DNA from: an uncultured bacterium
GTDB lineage: Bacteria; Verrucomicrobiota; Lentisphaeria; Victivallales; UBA1829
Reading direction: 5' to 3'
NCBI GenBank assembly: GCA_949297765.1
Contig: CASFTV010000001.1
Location: forward strand, 1-64,000
Length of the DNA stretch: 64,000 nt
A program made the translations under genes and the position numbers. Each line of letters starts with the position of its first letter. Position 1 is the stretch's first letter. The notes beneath the pieces were generated by a model. The model had not been told where the DNA came from and did no database searches. It saw nothing but the letters and a program-made list of their open reading frames with translations. Below, one piece after another: positions 15,371 through 25,424 of the stretch.

Positions 15371-16852
15371 ATGCTGAAGGAACTGGATTTCAAGACGTTC
15401 GAGGAACGCTGCGGAAAGGGCGCGGTGGTTCCGGTGTACCGGGAGTATCTTGCGGATATGGAGACGCCGGTGTCGGTCCTGAACAAATTCAAGGACGATG
15501 AAGAGGTGTTTCTGCTGGAATCGGTGGAGGGATCGGAACGGTGGGGACGGTATTCGTTCATCGGCGTGAATCCCCATGCGACGCTGATGGAGTTCCCGGA
15601 CCGGGTGGTTGTTGACGACCGGAAAAAAGGACGGATCGAACTGCCCGGCGCAGACGGACTCGAGGAACTGAAACGGATTCTGGAGGGAAGCCGTCTTGTG
15701 GAAAGCGCGGATCTGCCGCCGCTGACCGGAGGAGCGATCGGCTATGTGTCGTATGACGCGATCCGTAAATTCGAGCCGTCGGTCAAGCTGGAGTGCGAGG
15801 AGGGAACACCGCTTCTCTGCTTCATGCTCACGGACGAGATGATCGCGTTTGACAATGTGCGTCATACGATTGTGGTGTCGGTCTGTGCGCGTCCGTCGGA
15901 GGCGGCGTCTCTGCGGGAAGCCTACGACGATGCAATCCGGAGAATCGAATGTCTGCATGAACGGCTGAAAGGCGCTCATCCGCCGGTCGGGGAAAAAGCG
16001 CCGGAGAAGAGAGAGGCAAAGCCGTTCGAGTCGGAAATGTCCTGCGCGGAGTTCCGGACGATGGTTGAACAGGCAAAGGAGGCGATCCGGAACGGCGAAT
16101 GCATTCAGATCGTTCTTTCGCAGAAGTTCACGGCGGAGGCTCCGGCCGATGCGCTTCAGCTGTACCGGGCGCTCCGGCTGATCAATCCGTCGCCGTACAC
16201 CTTCTTCACGAAGTTCGGAGGACGGACCCTGATCGGCGCTTCTCCCGAGGAACTGGTCAAACTGACGGGACGCACCGCATCGGTCCGGCCGATCGCGGGA
16301 ACCCGTCCGAGAGGAAAGAACGAACAGGAGGATCTCCGCTTCGCCGCGGATCTGCTCGAAAACGAAAAGGAGCGCGCCGAACACATCATGCTGGTCGATC
16401 TGGGACGCAACGACGTCGGACGGGTCGCCGCAAAAGGCGCCGTCCAGGTCAAGGAGTTCATGACCGTGGAACGCTACTCCCATGTGATGCACCTGGTCTC
16501 CCATGTGGAGGCGGAGCTGAAGGAGGGATGCGACTGTTTCGATCTTTTCCGCTCGGCATTCCCCGCGGGAACCCTCTCCGGCGCTCCGAAGATCCGCGCG
16601 ATGCAGCTGATCGCCGAATATGAGCACTCCCCGCGCGGCATTTACGGCGGCGCGGCAGGATATTTCAGCTATTCCGGAAACATGGATTTCGCAATCGTGA
16701 TCCGGACGATGATTCTGGAAGGGAAGCGGCTCACCATGCGGGCGGGCGCCGGGATCGTCGCCGATTCCGTGCCGGAAGAGGAATATCAGGAAACTCTCAA
16801 CAAATCCAGAGCCGTGTTCAAGGCGGCGGAACTCGCAGCCCGCCTCGACTGA
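15371..16852 (+). CDS. trpE: Anthranilate synthase component I
   Basis: 493 aa, normal length. Converts chorismate to anthranilate with ammonia from TrpG; first committed step of Trp synthesis. The feedback site motif LLES is present in FLLESVEGSERWGRYSFIG. The chorismate-binding half holds GECIQIVLSQKF, IAGTRPRGKNEQED, ELLENEKERAEHIMLVDLGR-type sequence (here DLLENEKERAEHIMLVDLGR) and FPAGTLSGAPKIRAM. The start follows CAGGAG at good spacing. Its place behind the attenuator and directly before trpG favours TrpE over the similar PabB. Confidence 0.95.
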   Translation: MLKELDFKTFEERCGKGAVVPVYREYLADMETPVSVLNKFKDDEEVFLLESVEGSERWGRYSFIGVNPHATLMEFPDRVVVDDRKKGRIELPGADGLEELKRILEGSRLVESADLPPLTGGAIGYVSYDAIRKFEPSVKLECEEGTPLLCFMLTDEMIAFDNVRHTIVVSVCARPSEAASLREAYDDAIRRIECLHERLKGAHPPVGEKAPEKREAKPFESEMSCAEFRTMVEQAKEAIRNGECIQIVLSQKFTAEAPADALQLYRALRLINPSPYTFFTKFGGRTLIGASPEELVKLTGRTASVRPIAGTRPRGKNEQEDLRFAADLLENEKERAEHIMLVDLGRNDVGRVAAKGAVQVKEFMTVERYSHVMHLVSHVEAELKEGCDCFDLFRSAFPAGTLSGAPKIRAMQLIAEYEHSPRGIYGGAAGYFSYSGNMDFAIVIRTMILEGKRLTMRAGAGIVADSVPEEEYQETLNKSRAVFKAAELAARLD

Positions 16853-16865
16853 AAGGAGAACAGCA

Positions 16866-17456
16866 ATGATTTTCATGATCGACAATTACGATTCCTTCAC
16901 CTACAACCTGGTCCAGTACCTGGAGATGCTCGACGCGGAGGTGACGGTGCGGCGCAACGATAAAACCTCCATTGAGGAGATCGCCGCACTCGCTCCTGAG
17001 GCTCTGGTGATCTCGCCCGGACCGGGGCGACCCTCTTCCGCTGGAATCTCTCTGGAGGCCATCCGGTATTTTGCCGGGAAAATTCCGATTCTCGGTGTCT
17101 GCCTCGGCCATCAGGCGATTGGAGAGGCTTTCGGCGGAAAAGTGGTTCACGCAAAGAAGCTGATGCACGGGAAAACCAGTCCGGTCGCCCACGACGGAAA
17201 AGGGCTCTTTGAAGGCATTCCGCAGAATTTCAAGGCGATGCGTTACCATTCCCTCGCGGTGGAAGCGGCGTCTCTTCCCGCCTGCCTCCAGATCTCCGGG
17301 ACGAGCGACGACGGCGAAATCATGGCGCTGCGTCACTGCGAATACCCGATCGAATCCATTCAGTACCATCCGGAGTCGATCGCAACCGCGACCGGGAAAC
17401 GGCAGCTTGCCAACTTCCTCAAACTGGCGCGCCGGTTCCATGAAGGGAGAAAGTAA
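16866..17456 (+). CDS. trpG: Anthranilate synthase component II (glutamine amidotransferase)
   Basis: 196 aa class I amidotransferase that feeds ammonia from glutamine to TrpE. It starts IDNYDSFTYNLVQY. The nucleophile Cys is in ILGVCLGHQAIGEAFGG and the catalytic His-Glu pair in IQYHPESIAT. Starts 13 bases after trpE with an AAAGGAG SD; not fused to trpD. It could also serve folate synthesis as PabA, as in some bacteria, since no pabA is seen here. Confidence 0.95.
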   Translation: MIFMIDNYDSFTYNLVQYLEMLDAEVTVRRNDKTSIEEIAALAPEALVISPGPGRPSSAGISLEAIRYFAGKIPILGVCLGHQAIGEAFGGKVVHAKKLMHGKTSPVAHDGKGLFEGIPQNFKAMRYHSLAVEAASLPACLQISGTSDDGEIMALRHCEYPIESIQYHPESIATATGKRQLANFLKLARRFHEGRK

Positions 17457-17457
17457 A

Positions 17458-18468
17458 ATGCTGAGGCCCTATATCGCCGCTCTGATGGAGCGCCGGGATC
17501 TCGAAGAACAGGAGAGCTTTGAATGCTTCTCCCGCATCATGGAGGGCGCGTGCGACCCCGTTCAGATCGCCGCCCTGCTGACTGCGCTGCGCCTGAAAGG
17601 GGAAAACTCCGCCGAAATCACCGGAGCCGCACGGGCGATGCGCCGGAAAGCCGCGTTCATCGACACCGGAATGAGCCATGTGCTTGACATCGTCGGGACC
17701 GGAGGAGACGCCGCCGGAACGTTCAACATCTCCACCACCGCCTGTTTTGTCGCGGCGGGAGCGGGCGTGACGATCGCCAAGCACGGGAATCGCGCGGTCA
17801 GCGGGAAATCCGGATCGGCGGACCTGCTGGCCGAACTCGGATTCAACCTCGACGTCGAACCTTCCGTGATGGAGTGCTGCATCCAGGAAAACGGAATCGG
17901 ATTTCTCTTCGCGCAGAAGATGCACCCGGCGATGCGGCATGCCGCTCCCGTCCGGAATTCGCTCAAAATGCGCACGATTTTCAATCTGCTCGGCCCTCTG
18001 ACCAATCCGGCGGGCGCGCGGAATCATCTGATCGGGGTGTTCGCTCCGGAATATACGGAAGTGTTCGCCTCGGTGCTGAAGTCGCTCGGCAGCAGCCATG
18101 CGCTGATCGTCCACGGCGCGGACGGTCTCGACGAGATCAGTCCCGACTCCCCGACCCGGATCTGCGAACTGAAGGACGGCGCGATCAAAACCTTTGAATT
18201 CTTCCCGGAAATGGTGCTGGATGACGTTTATCCGCTCTCCTCGATCCTCGGCGGAACCCCGCGGGAAAACGCCCGGATCACCCTCGACATCCTGCGGGGG
18301 GAGGAGCGCGGCGGAAAACGGGCGGTTGTCCTTCTCAACGCCGGTGCGGCCATCTATGCGGCCGACGCGGCAAAGGATATCCGCGACGGAGTCCGGAAAG
18401 CGGCGGAATCCATCGACTCCGGCGCGGCTCTTAAAAAACTCGAACTTCTTCTGGAGGCTGGAAAATGA
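17458..18468 (+). CDS. trpD: Anthranilate phosphoribosyltransferase
   Basis: 336 aa, standard size. Joins anthranilate to PRPP. The PRPP and anthranilate site motifs are clear: DIVGTGGDAAGTFNISTTA, AKHGNRAVSGKSGSADLLAE, and NLLGPLTNPAGA. The ATG at 17458 (MLRPYIAALMERRDL) is preceded by a GGGAGAAAG SD inside the end of trpG; an earlier in-frame start at 17209 lies deep in trpG and is rejected. It overlaps trpC by 4 bases (ATGA). Confidence 0.95.
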   Translation: MLRPYIAALMERRDLEEQESFECFSRIMEGACDPVQIAALLTALRLKGENSAEITGAARAMRRKAAFIDTGMSHVLDIVGTGGDAAGTFNISTTACFVAAGAGVTIAKHGNRAVSGKSGSADLLAELGFNLDVEPSVMECCIQENGIGFLFAQKMHPAMRHAAPVRNSLKMRTIFNLLGPLTNPAGARNHLIGVFAPEYTEVFASVLKSLGSSHALIVHGADGLDEISPDSPTRICELKDGAIKTFEFFPEMVLDDVYPLSSILGGTPRENARITLDILRGEERGGKRAVVLLNAGAAIYAADAAKDIRDGVRKAAESIDSGAALKKLELLLEAGK

Positions 18469-19235
18469 ACGGAGAATCCATTCTTGAAAAACTTGTCAAA
18501 TCGCGGGCGTCGGCGCCGAAAACAATTCCGGAGTCCGAACTGCGCAAACGGATCGCAAACCTGCCGCCCTGCCGCGATTTCGCTTCGGTTTTCCGCGGAG
18601 AAGGGGTGCATGTGATCGCGGAACTGAAAAAGGCGTCTCCCTCCAAAGGGATGATCCGGGAAGATTTCCGTCCGCTCGAACTGGCGGCGGAGCTGGAGAA
18701 GGCCGGAGCCGCCGCATTGTCGGTCCTGACGGAACCGGACTGCTTTCTGGGATCTCTCCGCACTCTGGAAGAGGTCCGGAAATGTGTTTCTCTGCCGCTT
18801 CTCCGCAAGGATTTCATCACGACCGAATACCAGATCCTCGAAGCGCGGGCGGCCGGAGCGGATGCCGTTCTGCTGATCGCGGCGGCTCTGGACAAACGGC
18901 GTTTTGCGGAGCTGCACACGTTTGCGAAGTCGCTCGGACTTGCGGTGCTCTGCGAGGCCCACTCCCGGACCGAGCTGGAGATGCTCGCGGAGGGCGGCGC
19001 GGAAATCATCGGGATCAATGCACGGGATCTTTCGGATTTTTCCGTTTCCGTGGAGCGGTCGCTGAGTCTGGTGGGAGAGATCCCCGCCGGAATCGTCCGG
19101 ATTGCGGAAAGCGGCATCCGTTCCGCCGCCGACATCCGCCGCTTCCGGGAGGAGGGGGCCGATGGTTTCCTGATCGGCGAAACGCTGATGCGCGCCGTCT
19201 CTCCCGGAGAAAAACTCAAGGAGCTTCTCGCATGA
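18465..19235 (+). CDS. trpC: Indole-3-glycerol phosphate synthase
   Basis: 256 aa TIM barrel that closes the indole ring. Catalytic motifs: [15 protein letters not shown] (first catalytic Lys region), [29 protein letters not shown], and [12 protein letters not shown] near the C-terminal part. Start and stop overlap trpD and trpF in ATGA, giving coupled translation. Separate from trpF, unlike the TrpC-TrpF fusion of enteric bacteria. Confidence 0.95.
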   Translation: MNGESILEKLVKSRASAPKTIPESELRKRIANLPPCRDFASVFRGEGVHVIAELKKASPSKGMIREDFRPLELAAELEKAGAAALSVLTEPDCFLGSLRTLEEVRKCVSLPLLRKDFITTEYQILEARAAGADAVLLIAAALDKRRFAELHTFAKSLGLAVLCEAHSRTELEMLAEGGAEIIGINARDLSDFSVSVERSLSLVGEIPAGIVRIAESGIRSAADIRRFREEGADGFLIGETLMRAVSPGEKLKELLA

Positions 19236-19840
19236 GCGCCGCACTGAAAATCTGCGGAATCAACTCTCCGTATTTTGCAAACGCCGCGGCGGAGGCCGGA
19301 GCGGACTATCTCGGACTGATCTTTGTTCCCGAAAGTCCCCGGGCCGTGACGGTGGAGGAGGCGGTCCGGATCCGTGCCGCGGTCGAGCGGAAGGATGTCA
19401 AATTTGTCGGTGTTTTCGCCAACGAAGGGGAGGGGGCGATCCGCCGGACCGCGGAACGTCTGAAGCTCGATGTCATCCAGCTCCACGGCGCGGAGGATGC
19501 TTCGCTCGCCGGCTCTCTCCGGAAGGATTACGAAGTCTGGAAGGCCGTTTCGGACGCCTTCGACCCGGAATATCCGGCGGATGCGTTTCTGGCGGATTCT
19601 CCCCGGCCGGGCAGCGGAATGCGGGCGGATCGCAGCCTGGTCCGCCGGATCCGGGCGTCGGGAAAACGGCTGGTCCTCGCCGGAGGAATCTCCGCCGCGA
19701 ATCTGAAGGAGGCTCTCCGGAGCGGCGCCGACATCGTGGATGTCAACAGCTCGCTGGAGCGCTTCCCCGGACGGAAAAGCATTCTCAAACTGAATCAGTT
19801 CATGAAGGAATATCACCAGGATCAAGGAGACCGGAAATGA
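19232..19840 (+). CDS. trpF: Phosphoribosylanthranilate isomerase
   Basis: 202 aa TIM barrel doing the Amadori rearrangement before TrpC. The motif [15 protein letters not shown] carries the catalytic Cys, [14 protein letters not shown] follows, [11 protein letters not shown] is present, and the catalytic Asp and phosphate loop lie in [11 protein letters not shown] and [13 protein letters not shown]. In many family members DSPRPGSG reads D..GGTG. The ATG at 19232 overlaps the trpC stop in ATGA; the longer frame from 18782 is a run-through of another frame of trpC. Confidence 0.94.
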   Translation: MSAALKICGINSPYFANAAAEAGADYLGLIFVPESPRAVTVEEAVRIRAAVERKDVKFVGVFANEGEGAIRRTAERLKLDVIQLHGAEDASLAGSLRKDYEVWKAVSDAFDPEYPADAFLADSPRPGSGMRADRSLVRRIRASGKRLVLAGGISAANLKEALRSGADIVDVNSSLERFPGRKSILKLNQFMKEYHQDQGDRK

Positions 19841-21030
19841 AAACGAGTTCCCATTATGGAATCTACGGCGGCCAGTACGTCGCCGAAACACTGATGACTC
19901 CGCTTGCGGAGCTGGAAGAGGCCTTTCTCGCGGCGCGGAACGATCCCGCGTTTCAGGAGGAGATGAACCGCCTTCTGCGGGATTACGTCGGGCGGGAGAG
20001 TCCGCTGTATTACGCGGAGCGGCTCACGAAACTCTGCGGAGGCGCGAAGATCCTGCTCAAGCGTGAAGACCTCAATCACACCGGAGCGCACAAGATCAAC
20101 AACACCATCGGACAGGCCCTGCTTGCCCGCCGGATGGGAAAGAAAAAACTTCTTGCGGAGACCGGCGCCGGCATGCACGGTGTCGCCACCGCCACGGTCG
20201 CGGCTCTGTTCGGAATGGAGTGCGATGTCTTCATGGGAGCGGTCGACGTGGAGCGTCAGGCGCCCAATGTGGAGCGCATGGAGATGCTCGGCGCAAAAGT
20301 GGTCGCCGTCAGCGAGGGAAGCGCCACGCTCAAGGATGCGATGAACGAGGCGATCCGCCGCTGGATCGAGGAGGTGGACAACGCATTCTATGTGATCGGA
20401 ACAGTGGCGGGACCGCATCCGTATCCGATGATGGTGCGCGAATTCCAGTCGGTGATCGGGCGCGAGGCGCGCCGCCAGTGCCTGGAGCAGTACGGAAAAC
20501 TGCCGGCCGAGGCAGTCGCCTGCGTCGGGGGAGGAAGCAATGCGATGGGGCTGTTCGCAGGATTCCTCGACGATCCGCAGGTCCGGCTTGTCGGCGTGGA
20601 AGCCGGCGGACTCGGCATCCCGACGGGACAGCATGCGGCAAGCATCAACGGCGGACGGGTCGGCGTGCTGCACGGCAGCAAGACCTATCTGCTCCAGACT
20701 CCCGACGGACAGATCATTGATACCTACAGCGTCTCCGCCGGACTGGATTATCCCGGCGTCGGCCCCGAACACGCCCATCTGCATGACACCGGACGCGCGC
20801 TTTATACGACGATCAATGACGCGGAGGCGGTTCACGCCTTCGATACGCTCGCCCGCTGTGAAGGGATCATTCCCGCGCTGGAGTCCAGCCATGCGGTTGC
20901 CGAGGCCATGCGCCGCGCACCGTCCATGAGTCCGGACGATCTGATCGTGGTCTGTCTCTCCGGCCGGGGCGACAAGGACATTCAGAACATCAAACGCTAC
21001 AAAGCATCCAGACAAGGAGTTGAAGCATGA
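19837..21030 (+). CDS. trpB: Tryptophan synthase beta chain
   Basis: 397 aa PLP enzyme joining indole and serine. The PLP lysine is in [20 protein letters not shown], the catalytic Glu region in [16 protein letters not shown], and the phosphate-binding loop in [15 protein letters not shown]. Forms an alpha2-beta2 complex with the product of the next gene. ATGA overlaps at both ends. Confidence 0.96.
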   Translation: MKTSSHYGIYGGQYVAETLMTPLAELEEAFLAARNDPAFQEEMNRLLRDYVGRESPLYYAERLTKLCGGAKILLKREDLNHTGAHKINNTIGQALLARRMGKKKLLAETGAGMHGVATATVAALFGMECDVFMGAVDVERQAPNVERMEMLGAKVVAVSEGSATLKDAMNEAIRRWIEEVDNAFYVIGTVAGPHPYPMMVREFQSVIGREARRQCLEQYGKLPAEAVACVGGGSNAMGLFAGFLDDPQVRLVGVEAGGLGIPTGQHAASINGGRVGVLHGSKTYLLQTPDGQIIDTYSVSAGLDYPGVGPEHAHLHDTGRALYTTINDAEAVHAFDTLARCEGIIPALESSHAVAEAMRRAPSMSPDDLIVVCLSGRGDKDIQNIKRYKASRQGVEA

Positions 21031-21812
21031 ACCGCATACAGAACCTCTTCGCCGCATCCCGCAGAAGCGGCAGAAAGATCTTTGCCGCCTATCTGACGAT
21101 GGGATTCCCCGATATGGAAATCAGCCGCCGTGCCGTCGAAGCACTGATCGAAAACGGTGCGGACATCATCGAATTCGGCGTCCCGTTCTCCGATCCGATG
21201 GCGGACGGACCCGTGATCCGGGAGGCCGGACGCAAATCGCTGGAACGCGGAACGACTCTGGAGTCTGTCCTGGCGACCATTGCGCAGCTCCGCGGAAAAT
21301 ATCCGCAGACGCCGTTTGTCCTTTTCTCCTACTACAACGTTCTGTTCAGCCGCGGACTGGAGAAATTCGCTTCCGAAGCGGAAGCCGCCGGAGTCGACGC
21401 TGTTCTTGCGGTCGATGTTGTGCTGGAGGACCGGGCGGAACTGCTGTCCGTTCTCCGCGCGCACGGAATGACGCTGGTTCCGCTGGTCGCCCCGACCACG
21501 CCGCTGGAACGTGTCGCGGAAATTGCGAAAGGCGTGGAGGACAGCTTCCTGTACGCCATTACGGTCAAAGGCGTCACCGGCGCCCGGACCGAACTGCCGC
21601 CGGAGCTGGAACAGAGACTCGGAGAGATCAAGTCCGTGTCGGGTATGCCGGTGCTTGCCGGTTTCGGCGTCAGCACGCCCCGTCAGGCGGAGATGATCGG
21701 TCATGCCGCGGACGGTTTCATCGTCGGCAGCGCAATCGTCCGGATTCTGCTCGATCATCCGGATGAGTCCGGAGTCGAAGAGCTCGGCCGTTTTGCCGCT
21801 TCGTTCCGCTGA
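21027..21812 (+). CDS. trpA: Tryptophan synthase alpha chain
   Basis: 261 aa TIM barrel that splits indole-3-glycerol phosphate and passes indole to TrpB. The catalytic Glu is in [18 protein letters not shown] and the same segment carries the catalytic Asp. The phosphate loops are in [13 protein letters not shown] and [14 protein letters not shown]. Last gene of the trp operon, followed by a strong hairpin. Confidence 0.95.
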   Translation: MNRIQNLFAASRRSGRKIFAAYLTMGFPDMEISRRAVEALIENGADIIEFGVPFSDPMADGPVIREAGRKSLERGTTLESVLATIAQLRGKYPQTPFVLFSYYNVLFSRGLEKFASEAEAAGVDAVLAVDVVLEDRAELLSVLRAHGMTLVPLVAPTTPLERVAEIAKGVEDSFLYAITVKGVTGARTELPPELEQRLGEIKSVSGMPVLAGFGVSTPRQAEMIGHAADGFIVGSAIVRILLDHPDESGVEELGRFAASFR

Positions 21813-21818
21813 TGTCTC

Positions 21819-21853
21819 CGGTACGGCGGAGGAAATCTTCCGCCGTACCGTTT
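21819..21853 (+). terminator. Terminator of the trp operon
   Basis: Perfect 12-bp stem CGGTACGGCGGA (21819-21830) with TCCGCCGTACCG (21839-21850), 8-base loop, then only TTT before C residues. Strong stem, weak T-run. Confidence 0.65.
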
Positions 21854-21902
21854 CCTGATCCTCCATCCTTCTTTTTTCGTCAACTATTCTGCACGGAAAG
21901 AC

Positions 21903-21931
21903 TTGAACTTTGCTCCGGGAAGAGGTATATT
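21903..21931 (+). promoter_or_regulatory. Promoter of the helicase operon
   Basis: TTGAAC (21903-21908), 17 bp, TATATT (21926-21931). Predicted start near 21938, leaving a leader of about 58 bases before the GTG at 21996. Confidence 0.65.
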
Positions 21932-21995
21932 TCAACAATGCCGTTGTATTTGAAAAAATACAGAAACCCGAACAAAAAAACTGAATCGATCAACC

Positions 21996-23555
21996 GTGTT
22001 TAAAAAGTTCATTGCTTTCATCAAGGGCGCATTCAATCCGACGAAATCAAGAAAAAGCCTTGTCAACACCTCCGTGAGGAAAGAGCTTTCCGGAAAAGGA
22101 AAGAGTGCGTCGCGCCGCCGCAAGAAAGGTGCAGGCCGTGCTGTTCCGGCCGCAGCCGCAAAAAAGAACACACCGAAAAAAAACGTCCCGAAAAAAGCCG
22201 CGGCATCTTCGCCGGAATCCGCCGGACGGGGAAAACAGCGGAAAACGGTTTCCGCTCCGCAGCCCCCGCCGCCGATGCCCGAACTGATGGAGATCGAACC
22301 GGCCGAAGGGAAAATCCGCTTCTGTGATCTGGATCTGGCAAAAGAGGTGCTGGTCGGAACCCAGCAGCTCGGATTCAAATACTGCTCGGTGATTCAGGAA
22401 AAATGCCTGCCGTATGCGCTGGCCGGACGCGATCTGGCGGCAAAGGCGCAGACCGGAACAGGAAAAACCGCCGCGTTTCTCGCTTCGTCCATGACCCGTC
22501 TTCTGCGGTCGCCGCTGCCGGAGCGGAAGGAGAAAACCTGCCGCGTCCTCGTGCTGGAGCCGACCCGCGAACTGGCCATGCAGATCGAAAAGGACGCCCG
22601 GGAACTCGGACGCTATACCGGATTGTACTGCAAGGCGATCTTCGGCGGAATGGATTACAAGGAACAGCGCGATGCGATCAACTGTCCGGTGGATCTCCTC
22701 GCGGGGACGCCGGGCCGGATTCTGGATTACGCGGGGAGCGGTTCGCTGGATCTTTCCCGGACCGAAATTCTGGTGATCGACGAAGCCGACCGGATGCTCG
22801 ACATGGGCTTTATCCCGGATGTGCGCCGGATCGTGGCAAAACTTCCGCCCGCGGGTCAGCGCCAGACCATGCTGTTCAGCGCCACTCTGGAGCCGGAAAT
22901 ACTGCGGCTGGTCGATCGCTGGCTGGTGGATCCGGTGTCGGTGGAGGCGGAACCGGAGCATGTGGTGACCGATCTGATCGACCAGCATTTCCTTGCGGTG
23001 TCCGGCGACGACAAACTCGCATGTCTCCTCTGGCTCATCCGGACGGAACCGATCGAACGCATGATTATCTTCGGAAACTGGAAACACAAGAATGCGGAAC
23101 TCGCGGAACAGCTGATCTCCTACGGAGTCGACTGTGAGGTCCTCTCCGGCGACATCGCCCAGAACAAGCGGATCCGGATTCTCGACCGTTTCAAACGGGG
23201 GGACTGCAAAGTCGTTGTGGCGACCGATGTCGCGGCGCGCGGCATCCATGTGGACGGCATCTCCCATGTGGTCAACTACGACGTCCCGGAACAGGCGGAG
23301 GATTACGTTCACCGGATCGGCCGGACCGGGCGCGCGGGGAAAAAAGGAAAGGCGATCACCTTTGTCTGCGAATTCGGCGCCTATTCCCTGCCGGCGATCG
23401 AGGAATACGCCGGCATCCGGGCGGTTACGGTTCAGCCGGAAGAGGAGGCCCTGGTGCTTCCCGAACGGGTGAAGGCACTCAAACACGCGGAGCGTCCTCC
23501 CCGCCGGACCGGAGAACGCAGATCCTCCGGACGCGGACATTCCCGCAGACGGTGA
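21996..23555 (+). CDS. DEAD-box ATP-dependent RNA helicase (RhlB/RhlE-like)
   Basis: 519 aa. All helicase motifs are present: Q motif region FKYCSVIQEKCLPYALAG, motif I AKAQTGTGKTAAF, Ia LEPTRELAMQ, II VIDEADRMLDMGF, III LFSATLE, and VI HRIGRTGRAGKKG. The first 95 residues form a basic Lys/Ala/Pro-rich tail and the C-terminal 30 residues are basic too, probably for RNA contact. The start is GTG at 21996 with no clear SD; no later ATG precedes the core closely, so GTG is kept with some doubt. First gene of an operon of five overlapping genes. Confidence 0.92.
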   Translation: MFKKFIAFIKGAFNPTKSRKSLVNTSVRKELSGKGKSASRRRKKGAGRAVPAAAAKKNTPKKNVPKKAAASSPESAGRGKQRKTVSAPQPPPPMPELMEIEPAEGKIRFCDLDLAKEVLVGTQQLGFKYCSVIQEKCLPYALAGRDLAAKAQTGTGKTAAFLASSMTRLLRSPLPERKEKTCRVLVLEPTRELAMQIEKDARELGRYTGLYCKAIFGGMDYKEQRDAINCPVDLLAGTPGRILDYAGSGSLDLSRTEILVIDEADRMLDMGFIPDVRRIVAKLPPAGQRQTMLFSATLEPEILRLVDRWLVDPVSVEAEPEHVVTDLIDQHFLAVSGDDKLACLLWLIRTEPIERMIIFGNWKHKNAELAEQLISYGVDCEVLSGDIAQNKRIRILDRFKRGDCKVVVATDVAARGIHVDGISHVVNYDVPEQAEDYVHRIGRTGRAGKKGKAITFVCEFGAYSLPAIEEYAGIRAVTVQPEEEALVLPERVKALKHAERPPRRTGERRSSGRGHSRRR

Positions 23556-23560
23556 TTCCG

Positions 23561-24025
23561 ATGCCGCGCCCGGAAATCCATATTGTTCTGGACCGTCTCC
23601 GCAGCGCGCACAATGTGGGGAATATCTTCCGTCTTGCCGACGCGGTCGGAGCGAAGGAGGTGGTCTGCTGCGGCTATACCGCGGCGCCGCCCCATCCGAA
23701 ACTCGTGAAGACCGCGATGGGGGCAGACCGGACCGTGCCGTTCCGTTCTTTCCCGTCGGCGGCGGAGGCCGTGGCGGAGCTGAAGCGGGAGGGATGTGCC
23801 GCGGTTGCCGTCGAGACTCTGGAGTCGGCGAAGGATGCGTGGGTGTTCGAGTATCCGGAAAAGCTGGCGCTGGTGTTCGGAAACGAGGCGCTCGGAATTG
23901 CTCCGGAGGCGCTGGAACTGTGTGATGCGGCGGTTTCTCTGCCGATGTTCGGATCGAAAGTTTCGATCAATGTCGGGAACTGTGCCGCGGTTGTTCTCTA
24001 TATGATCGTTGCGAAAGGAGCGTGA
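23561..24025 (+). CDS. SpoU-family (TrmH-like) RNA methyltransferase
   Basis: 154 aa SPOUT enzyme, probably 2'-O-methylating a tRNA or rRNA ribose. The three family motifs are present: DRLRSAHNVGNIFRLADAVG, LALVFGNEALGI, and LPMFGSKVSINVGNCAAVVL forming the knot. ATG at 23561 (MPRPEIHIVLDRL) is chosen; a GTG at 23552 overlapping the helicase stop is possible. Short, lacking an extra RNA-binding domain. The neighbouring helicase suggests work on the same RNA. Confidence 0.88.
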   Translation: MPRPEIHIVLDRLRSAHNVGNIFRLADAVGAKEVVCCGYTAAPPHPKLVKTAMGADRTVPFRSFPSAAEAVAELKREGCAAVAVETLESAKDAWVFEYPEKLALVFGNEALGIAPEALELCDAAVSLPMFGSKVSINVGNCAAVVLYMIVAKGA

Positions 24026-24030
24026 TTTCC

Positions 24031-24786
24031 ATGAAACTAGCCGTGGTTGGACAGAATGCCGGAAAACTCGCGGAACTGCTGGAAGCACGGGGGGTGCATC
24101 TTTGTGAGCCGGCCTGCGCGGATCTGCTGATTCCTTACGGCGGGGACGGCACCATGCTGGGCGCCGAACGGGAGTACCCCGGAATCCGGAAATTCCCGAT
24201 CCGGGATGAGGAGACCGCGCCGCTCTGCCCGAAACACAAGCCTGCCCTTCAGCTGGATGAACTCTTCGCGGGACGGCTGAAAATCTCCAGAATCCGGCGT
24301 CTGGAGGCGCGCTTCGGAACGGATCTGATCCGCGGCATGAACGATATTTTCATTCACAACAAGAACAATGCGTCGGCGCTCCGGTACAAGATCTGGATCG
24401 ACGGCGAACTCTATTCCCACGAGATCGTCGGCGACGGGGTCGGTGTGGCGACCGTTCACGGTTCGACCGCCTATTTCCGCAGCATCACGCACAGCGTCTT
24501 CCGGACCGGAATCGGACTGGCCTTCAGCAACAGCACGGAGCTGGTCAACCACATGATTCTCCCGGAAACGTCGGAGATCCGCGTGAAGATCAACCGGGGA
24601 CCGGGTGAAATGGTCGCCGACAACTATACCCATCCCGTTCTGATGCAGGTCGGCGATGAATGTGTGATCCGTCTTTCGGAAGACGCCGCGGAGTTCCTCG
24701 GCATGGATGTGTTCATGTGTCCGGAGTGCCGCCATCTGCGTCACGAGTACCGGCACTCCTTTTTTGAACCGGAGGTCCGCGCATGA
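24031..24786 (+). CDS. nadK: NAD kinase
   Basis: 251 aa; phosphorylates NAD to NADP. The key motif PYGGDGTMLGAEREYPG is present near residue 40, and the second conserved block reads GDGVGVATVHGSTAYFRS, where most bacteria have TPTGSTAY; the GSTAY core is kept. The C-terminus has HPVLMQVGDE. ATG at 24031 is chosen because AAAGGAG lies 10 bases upstream, whereas the GTG at 24022 is too close to it. It overlaps coaB by ATGA. Confidence 0.85.
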   Translation: MKLAVVGQNAGKLAELLEARGVHLCEPACADLLIPYGGDGTMLGAEREYPGIRKFPIRDEETAPLCPKHKPALQLDELFAGRLKISRIRRLEARFGTDLIRGMNDIFIHNKNNASALRYKIWIDGELYSHEIVGDGVGVATVHGSTAYFRSITHSVFRTGIGLAFSNSTELVNHMILPETSEIRVKINRGPGEMVADNYTHPVLMQVGDECVIRLSEDAAEFLGMDVFMCPECRHLRHEYRHSFFEPEVRA

Positions 24787-25424
24787 GAGTTCTGATCAGT
24801 GCCGGGCCGACCCGGGAGGCGATTGATCCGGTCCGTTTCATCTCCAACCGCTCCACCGGCAGAATGGGATACGCTCTGGCCGCCGCTTCGGTCGCCCGCG
24901 GATGGGAAACCGTTCTGGTTTCCGGACCGGTCGCCCTCTGCGCGCCGGAAGGTGTTTTCCGGCTGGTGCGCGTGGAGACCGCCGCGGAAATGGCGGAGGC
25001 GATGAAGCGGGAAGCGGGGGAGGCGGATTTGATCGTCATGTGCGCGGCGGTTGCCGATTACCGTCCGAAGACCGTCTCTCCCCTGAAAATGAAGAAGAAA
25101 GAGGAACGGATGGTCCTGGAGCTGGAACCTACCGAGGATATCCTGCTTTCCCTCGGACGGATGAAACGCCCGGATCAGATCCTGGTCGGCTTCGCAGCGG
25201 AAACGGATTGTGTGGAACAGTACGCGCTGGATAAAATGCGCCGGAAAAATCTGGACTGGATCGCCGCAAACCGGGTCGGGATTCCCGGTGAAGGGTTCGA
25301 ATCGGAAACGAATGCCGTGATCCTCTGCTCCCGGACCGGCGGACAGCACCGCCTCCCGCTGGATTCGAAAGACCGGATCGCGGAACAGATTTTCAACTGC
25401 ATTCTTCCCGAGGTGAGAGCATGA
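24783..25424 (+). CDS. coaB: Phosphopantothenoylcysteine synthetase domain protein (stand-alone CoaB)
   Basis: 213 aa. Matches the C-terminal half of Dfp/CoaBC: LISAGPTREAIDPVRFISNR and STGRMGYALAAASVARG at the start, MCAAVADYRPKTVSPLKMKK, the nucleotide lysine region, DILLSLG, VGFAAETD and IAANRVGIPGEGFESETNAV. The flavin decarboxylase half (CoaC) is absent, so it must be encoded elsewhere. Role in coenzyme A synthesis: joins 4'-phosphopantothenate and cysteine. Coupled to nadK and to the next gene by ATGA overlaps. Confidence 0.88.
   Translation: MRVLISAGPTREAIDPVRFISNRSTGRMGYALAAASVARGWETVLVSGPVALCAPEGVFRLVRVETAAEMAEAMKREAGEADLIVMCAAVADYRPKTVSPLKMKKKEERMVLELEPTEDILLSLGRMKRPDQILVGFAAETDCVEQYALDKMRRKNLDWIAANRVGIPGEGFESETNAVILCSRTGGQHRLPLDSKDRIAEQIFNCILPEVRA

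Noticed and set aside
21939-22003. Short frame MPLYLKKYRNPNKK... before the helicase
   Set aside because: It starts at the predicted transcript start with no SD and overlaps the GTG start of the helicase; no codon pattern suggests a leader peptide.
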